Assembly (NCBI GenBank): GCA_002786025.1
Contig: NHNW01000010.1
Location: 895,720-959,719 of the forward strand
Source: Zasmidium citrigriseum
Lineage: Eukaryota > Ascomycota > Dothideomycetes > Mycosphaerellales > Mycosphaerellaceae
Length of the DNA: 64,000 bases
Direction of reading: 5' to 3'
Each line of letters begins with the position of its first letter. Position 1 is the first letter of the stretch. Position numbers and translations under genes: made by a program. The notes under the pieces are model-generated. The model saw only the letters and a program-made list of their open reading frames with translations. It made no database searches and was not told the origin of the DNA. Shown here one piece after another: positions 58,781 to 64,000 of the stretch.

Positions 58781-60001
58781 TAGAGTATAGGTTAATCCTA
58801 GTACTTAGCTAGAGGATAGACATCGCTAGCTAGTAGGGTAGGACTATAATTTCGACGGCGAGGTTAGTAATTCTATTATAAAGTAGCGTTATCGCCTAGA
58901 ATAAGAATAGATAGACTCTTCGATATACTTATATTCCTATCGCTCCTCGTATTACCTCGACGCCTATACTAAAGTAACGACTTCTAGTTAAAATCCTCTT
59001 CCTCTCCTCTTCCTTCTAGTATACCGCTATCTACGTTAGTAGTCTTAGGTAGTAGAGCGGTACTACTCGTCTCTTAATAAGCTACTCTTTTATCTCGACT
59101 AGTAGGGATTCTCTACGTAGTCTAGTCTTAATCTAGCGGAGGTAGTAGTAGATTACCTAACTACTAGCTAGTCTAGACTTAGGGCTATAACGAACGCTAT
59201 TAGTAGATAGCTACGCGTCGGGATATATCTACGGAGTATATAGTAAGCGTCTTAGATATTCGGCTAGAGGATTAGCGGTTTACTCTACTATAAGCTCTTT
59301 TATAAGCTCGTTATATTCGATAATCGGCGGGAAGGCGAAGGTTTTCTATAATTGCGCTATTACTCGATCTCTAAACTCTTCTAGTATTATTAGGGAAAGT
59401 AGAGAGGAAGGGGAAGAGGTCGAAGAAGAGGCTAGGCCTAAAGGCTATTATTTCTCTAACTTTACGCTATAACTAATAACCTTAGCCGCGACCTCTACCT
59501 AGAATCCTCTTCCTCTAGCTTCTTTAGTATACTACTATCTACGTTAGTAGTCTTAGGTAGTAGACTATATAGAATAGTATAAACGCCCGTCTCCTCCCTA
59601 ATCTCCTATTACCTTCTTAGCTACTAGCCTAATATAGCGGCCTAGGACCGCGACTATACGGTACTCGAGGACGTAGAGCTATATATTTATAGAAGTCCTA
59701 GGAAGGGCGGAGGAGTTAGCGAGGTTAGCGATTTCGTTACGAAGAGAGATTACTACTTTATAGAGAAACTATATACCTCTTCGATTCCTATCGCTTCCTA
59801 TAATACCTCTAAATCTTAAACCGATATAGCTAACGATTATCGATAATAGAGCTACTAGTAGCGTATATAGACGAGATAAGGAACTTAAGGACGGTAGTAT
59901 ACCTAACCCCCTATCCGTCTAGTCCTATACGTAGCTATTATCTTATTTATAATTCTATATATAAAGATATACCTCTTAGCCGTTATCTTATACTTATAAT
60001 A

Positions 60002-60091
60002 CTTTAAGTAAAGGCTCGTCTTTAAGTAAAGGCTCGTCGTTAAGTAAAGGCTCGTCTTTAAGTAAATACTCGTCGTTAAGTAAAGGCTCGT
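60002..60091. repeat. 18-bp minisatellite
   Basis: Five exact-length units near CTTTAAGTAAAGGCTCGT. On the minus strand a frame reads Asp-Glu-Pro-Leu-Leu-Lys repeated, so it may come from a coding repeat. Confidence 0.85.
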
Positions 60092-60414
60092 CTTCCCTTA
60101 CCTATTAGCGCCTACCTACCTAGTCCTATATATAGTTGTCCTCTTATAACCGTCTTCGACCCCTCGTACTTTAAGAGGTACTTAATTATTTTATAATATA
60201 TAATAAGCTCTTCGTAACGAAATTGCTAGTCTCTATAGCGACCTTTATTTCGAATCGAGCCTATCTAAGCCTCTTAAGTATATAGCTCTACGTTAGTAGT
60301 ATTAGATTAGGTATATAATAGTATATACTAGATTTAAAGTTACCGCTCTTTAAGAGGTAGACGAAAGAGGATATTAAGCGTCTCGCCGCGAGTCTATAGA
60401 CGAATTCGAGTACT

Positions 60415-60900
60415 AGAGTACTCGTAGTAGCTAGATACGAGAGGATTTTAAGTATCTCGACGTCCTAGCGGCTAGATAATAGTAGATCTCGAGTATCGTA
60501 GTAGTCCTAGCGGCTAGCTAGCTATAGATCTTAAGTATTAGAGCCCTCCTAGCTACTAGATATAAGAGGATTTCGAGTATCTCGACGTCCTAGTAGCTAG
60601 ATAGTAGTAGATCTCGAGTATTAGAGCCGTCCTACTAGATAGATAGTAGCTATTTTAAGCCTTCGAAGTAGCCCTAGCGGCTAGATAGTAGTAGATCTTA
60701 AGTATTAGAGCCGTCCTAGCGGTAAGATAGTAGTAGATCTTAAGTATTAGAGCCGTCCTAGCGGTAAGATAGTAGCTATTTCAAGCCTTCGGAGTAGTCC
60801 TAGCGGTAAGATAGTAGCTATTTTAAGCCTTTAGAGTAGTCCTAGCGGTAAGATAGTAGCTATTTTAAGCTCTCGGCGCTCTCCCTTCCGCTAGATAGTA
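60415..60900. repeat. 42-bp minisatellite, about eleven units
   Basis: Units are anchored on GTCCTAGCGGTAAGATAGTAG and alternate between two second halves, one with AGATCTTAAGTATTAGAG and one with CTATTTTAAGCC. The period of 42 is a multiple of three. Units differ largely at CG/TA positions. Confidence 0.8.
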
Positions 60901-61214
60901 GCTATTTCTAGAACTTAGACCTATATTAGCGAAGAAGCGATATCTTTACCTAGATCTAGGTACTAGGCTAGTCTCCTTTCTTAACCTTAGTAGTAAGTTA
61001 GTCTCTTAGCTATTGTCCGTATTACTAGATATTATAAGAGCTATCTAAAGGTACCTTATTATTAGTAGCTAAATTAATATTTATATCCTTCCCGTAACGG
61101 TTCGATAATACCTTCCGAACCTAGATTAAAAAGGAGTATAGAATATAAGGCTATCTTACAAAAGTATATTATTAACGTATACTCGTATAGAGGAACCTAT
61201 ACTAAATATACTAA

Positions 61215-61304
61215 CTAGTTAGGATATCGAGCCTATTTAAATTCCGTTACGAAGCTAGTCGCTAGCTTTATAACGGAATTTAATTATCTTAATATCCTAA
61301 CTAG
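61215..61304. repeat. Long inverted repeat centred on the common core
   Basis: Arms 61215-61258 and 61262-61304 face each other across three bases. The inner part is the common core (CCGTTACGAAG and CTTTATAACGG); the outer part starts CTAGTTAGGATAT and is not shared with the other palindromes. Several mismatches between arms are CG against TA. Confidence 0.85.
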
Positions 61305-61493
61305 AGTCGTCTAAAATATAGTATAATATAGAGGTAGATATAGGCGTAGGTTCTAACTTCGTACTACCCGTCTTACTATACTAGTCTTAATAATATACGA
61401 TAACCTCTACTAAATCCCTATACGGTAATCTAGTACTAGAACCTTCGACTACTAGTCTACTAAATACTATTCTTCCTAGTAAGCGAGCGTAGT

Positions 61494-61534
61494 AATTTCG
61501 TTACGAAGTATTTCTATTACTTCGTAATAAAATT
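61494..61534. repeat. Palindrome with the common core
   Basis: Arms AATTTCGTTACGAAGTA (61494-61510) and TACTTCGTAATAAAATT (61518-61534) match except for one CG/TA pair. Confidence 0.85.
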
Positions 61535-61979
61535 GCCCGCCTCTTTACCTAGGTAGTCTTCGAAAGTATCGCGGTTACGCTTTCGTAGAGGAAGCTACGT
61601 CTTAGTATTACTACGAGGCTTTATATTCTAGGCTTTATATATAATCCGGCTTCTATACTATCGCTACCTTAGTACTATCGTATACTAGTAATAGGTGTTA
61701 CGAGCGTCTTAGTTCTAGTAATACCTAAATTACGCGTAATAGGGTATTAATAAGGGTATATATAGAGGTAGGAACTAGCTATATATATAGGCCCTTAACC
61801 TCTTCCTCTTCTTCCCTACGATACTAACGATAATAGTAATAACTACCTTCTTTAAATATATAGCCCTTTAATTACACTTTAAACTATACTCCTCCGCTAA
61901 CTCGCCCCTTAAAGTAGTACGTCTAATCGCTACTATAGTAGATTCTATACTAATATCTATTAGATAATAGCTAACCGTA

Positions 61980-62470
61980 AGTTACTCTCGCCTAATATTA
62001 AGTTCTCGAATACTCTACCTAGCTCTTCGAATAAATAGAGCTTATTCTCGACTAAGCCTAAGACGCTAAGACTCTAGTATAAGGATAACGTATACTATAA
62101 GTATTAGTAGCGCTAGGTTAGTTATTCTATCTATTAGTTTACTTTAGCGGATACTAATAGGATATAGCTCGAGTATACTAAGGATCGTATCCTCGACGTC
62201 TATAACGTTATCCGCGAGGTTACTATCTACTATCGATTCGTTAAAGTCGCTAGTACTAAGGACGTTAACCTCGAGTACTACTATCTACTAGACCCTACGA
62301 ACCGTTTTACGCTAACTAGGCGTTACTTATCTCTACCGATTCTAGATAACTATACTAAGACGGATCTACCTAGAGAGGGGTAGTACTAGAAGGGACTAAA
62401 TTACTACTTTATATTTCCTTCGAAGGCGTATAGATAGCTACTACCTATAGTAGTTAGCCCGCGTACTCTA
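61980..62470 (+). pseudogene. Degenerate coding tract, not recognised
   Basis: A plus-strand frame reads protein-like sequence with only TAA/TAG stops, for example DRILDVYNVIREVTIYYRF, then DVNLEYYYLLDPTNRF and LTRRYLSLPILDN. No known domain is seen. It is separate from the retrotransposon. Confidence 0.4.
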
Positions 62471-63330
62471 GTAAAGCGGCGGGAGGTAATAATCGCGAGG
62501 TAGAAGTAGGCGTTTAATACCGATAATACTAACGTAATATAACGGGTAGGCTAGTAGTATATAGTTAGATATAGGTATAAGTATAAGTATAGGTATAGGT
62601 ATAGATATTTAATATTTAATATTATACTTATTTCTTAATTTTAGAGCTAGCCGCTAGCTACTCTCTATACCTAGCGGTTAGCGTCTTACGCTAGGCGAGC
62701 TATATATATATATATACGATATAAATATACTATACCTTATCTAGGAGAATACCCGTATAGGCGTTATTTCCTTAATTCGATATTAGCGGAGTAGTAGATT
62801 TATTTACGAAGCTAAGCTAATACTACGTAACAGAAAGCCCGCCTCTAGCGACGTTCTCGACGACTCTACGACTCTACGAATATACGGATATACGGATAAA
62901 ACCGATACTAGAAGGTAGACTCGAATACTAACGGACTCGTATATATAACTAGCTTCCCCCGCGGTATTTAGAGAGGCTAGTAATTATTTTACGAATTATA
63001 GGTTCTATCTCGTAAGGGAATTAGGTACCTTTATAGCGACCTTCGCCTAAGATCCTTTAGACTTCTAGGTTCTTCGAATACCCCCTATTAGCCTTAGATA
63101 AAATATAATTAAATAGTATTTACTTACGAAGCGGTATACGCTCTTTATAACGGAACTATAGCTCTCTCGAGCGGTTATCGATATCTAAGAGGTAGCTAGT
63201 AGCCGCCTTAAACGGTAGAACCGTCCTAACGTCTAGATAGTAGCTAGGTATCGCGACCTCTACTTATAGGTAGCTAGAGCTACTCCGACGACCTCGTTAA
63301 TATAGTCTCCTTCCCTAGACTAGCTCTCCT

Positions 63331-63425
63331 ATAGTATAGGTATCTATCGAGGCGTACTATTCTTCTACGAAACGACGTCTTTACTTCGTAAAAGAACCGT
63401 ACGCCTCGATAGATACCTATACTAT
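63331..63425. repeat. Long inverted repeat centred on the common core
   Basis: Arms 63331-63371 and 63385-63425 match at 38 of 41 positions. The inner bases are the core (TTCTTCTACGAA and TTCGTAAAAGAA), the outer 27 (ATAGTATAGGTATCTATCGA and on) occur only here. Confidence 0.9.
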
Positions 63426-64000
63426 TAGGAATACCTTACCGTACTATTCCTCTAAATAGTCTCTACTCGATTAATATATATATTAGCCTATACCCCTTCC
63501 CCCTTCTAGTACCTATACCTAACTACTTCCTCTACCCTCTCTATCCTCTACCTCTACTCCCTCTCTCTCCCTATCTACTATAACTCTCTACCCCCTCCCC
63601 TCCTAGGAGCTACTTCCTACTAAGTTAAGTTAACGCTAAGCCTAAACGAGTTATTATATACCTTCTATAGTCTATTACCTCTAATATCTAGCGAATTATA
63701 CGCCTTTAGAAACTATAGTAAGTTAGCTTAGTAGTATAGCTTATAGCTAGCCTAATATAGTAATATAATAAAATTTAAAGTATCCTAGCTTACGTTTAAA
63801 TTAACTATAATTTAATTAAACTTTCTAATCTCCTAATTAAACCCTAATCGATCTAACCCCTAATTTAAAAGGCTACTACTAATAGTAAGGGTATAGGGCG
63901 AAGGAAAGTAATTATCTTTTTACCTAATACCCTATCTTAGTAGTACTATAGCCTAGTTTAGCTATATATAGATACTAGTATTAGGAGAGGCGAGGTAGCT

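Larger units (their letters stand above)
42478..64000. repeat. RIP-mutated repeat block, continuing beyond the window
   Basis: CpA and TpG dinucleotides are almost absent (many consecutive 60-base lines have none), whereas TpA and CpG are common. All six frames are closed by TAA and TAG, and TGA is nearly absent too because TG is gone. This is the pattern of repeat-induced point mutation acting on CpA on both strands. The block contains one recognisable retrotransposon, unrecognised degenerate coding tracts, minisatellites and palindromes. Residual CA/TG are slightly more frequent inside the retrotransposon (about 51-55 kb). Confidence 0.93.

Noticed and set aside
60415..60900. CRISPR-like regular array
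   Set aside because: Units are contiguous without unique spacers, and the genome is eukaryotic; it is a minisatellite.

Overview
The window is nuclear DNA of a filamentous ascomycete (Pezizomycotina; most likely a dothideomycete, an inference from gene content). Genes are interrupted by 47-69 bp introns with GTAWGT-type donors, CTRAC/CTGAC branch sites and YAG acceptors. They alternate strands with no operons, and the protein set is typical of mould fungi: NsdD-type GATA factor, CFEM protein, DUF6594 protein, small secreted protein, GH47 mannosidase. Two very different halves meet near base 42,477.

Bases 1-42,300 are ordinary gene-bearing DNA. In order: 3' part of kynurenine formamidase (+), VOC/glyoxalase-fold protein (+), CFEM GPI-anchored protein (-), a 100-aa conserved-looking protein (+), DUF6594 membrane protein (+), glutamate-cysteine ligase (-), NsdD-like GATA factor (-) with a 5.5 kb upstream region lacking supportable genes, an unrecognised 324-aa protein (+), ZIP zinc transporter (-), Nop16 (+), small secreted protein (+), GTP cyclohydrolase II (-), a charged 143-aa protein (-), LURP-one-related protein (-), Pgc1-like phosphodiesterase (+), gamma-tubulin (+), an AKR7-type aldo/keto reductase (-), a 10-TM drug/metabolite transporter (+), GH47 alpha-mannosidase (-) and a single-pass Ser/Thr-rich membrane protein (+). 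Most are housekeeping genes without a common pathway. Multi-exon models were rebuilt by hand; splice phases and total lengths were checked for consistency.

Bases about 42,478-64,000 hold no intact reading frame over 60 codons. CpA and TpG are almost absent while TpA and CpG are abundant, the signature of repeat-induced point mutation (RIP) with CpA preference. Inside lies a 6.8 kb Ty3/Gypsy chromodomain retrotransposon with two 184-bp LTRs, a polypurine tract and a 5-bp target duplication, its frames destroyed by TAA/TAG. Around it are degenerate coding tracts that are not recognisably retroelement, several minisatellites, and a family of short palindromes with a common core close to TTACGAAG..CTTCGTAA.

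The most unusual signals are this palindrome family, which in three places sits exactly at the axis of about 40-bp inverted repeats whose outer arms differ from locus to locus, and the fact that the two LTRs differ only at CG/TA dinucleotide pairs. I see no rRNA, confident tRNA or CRISPR array.
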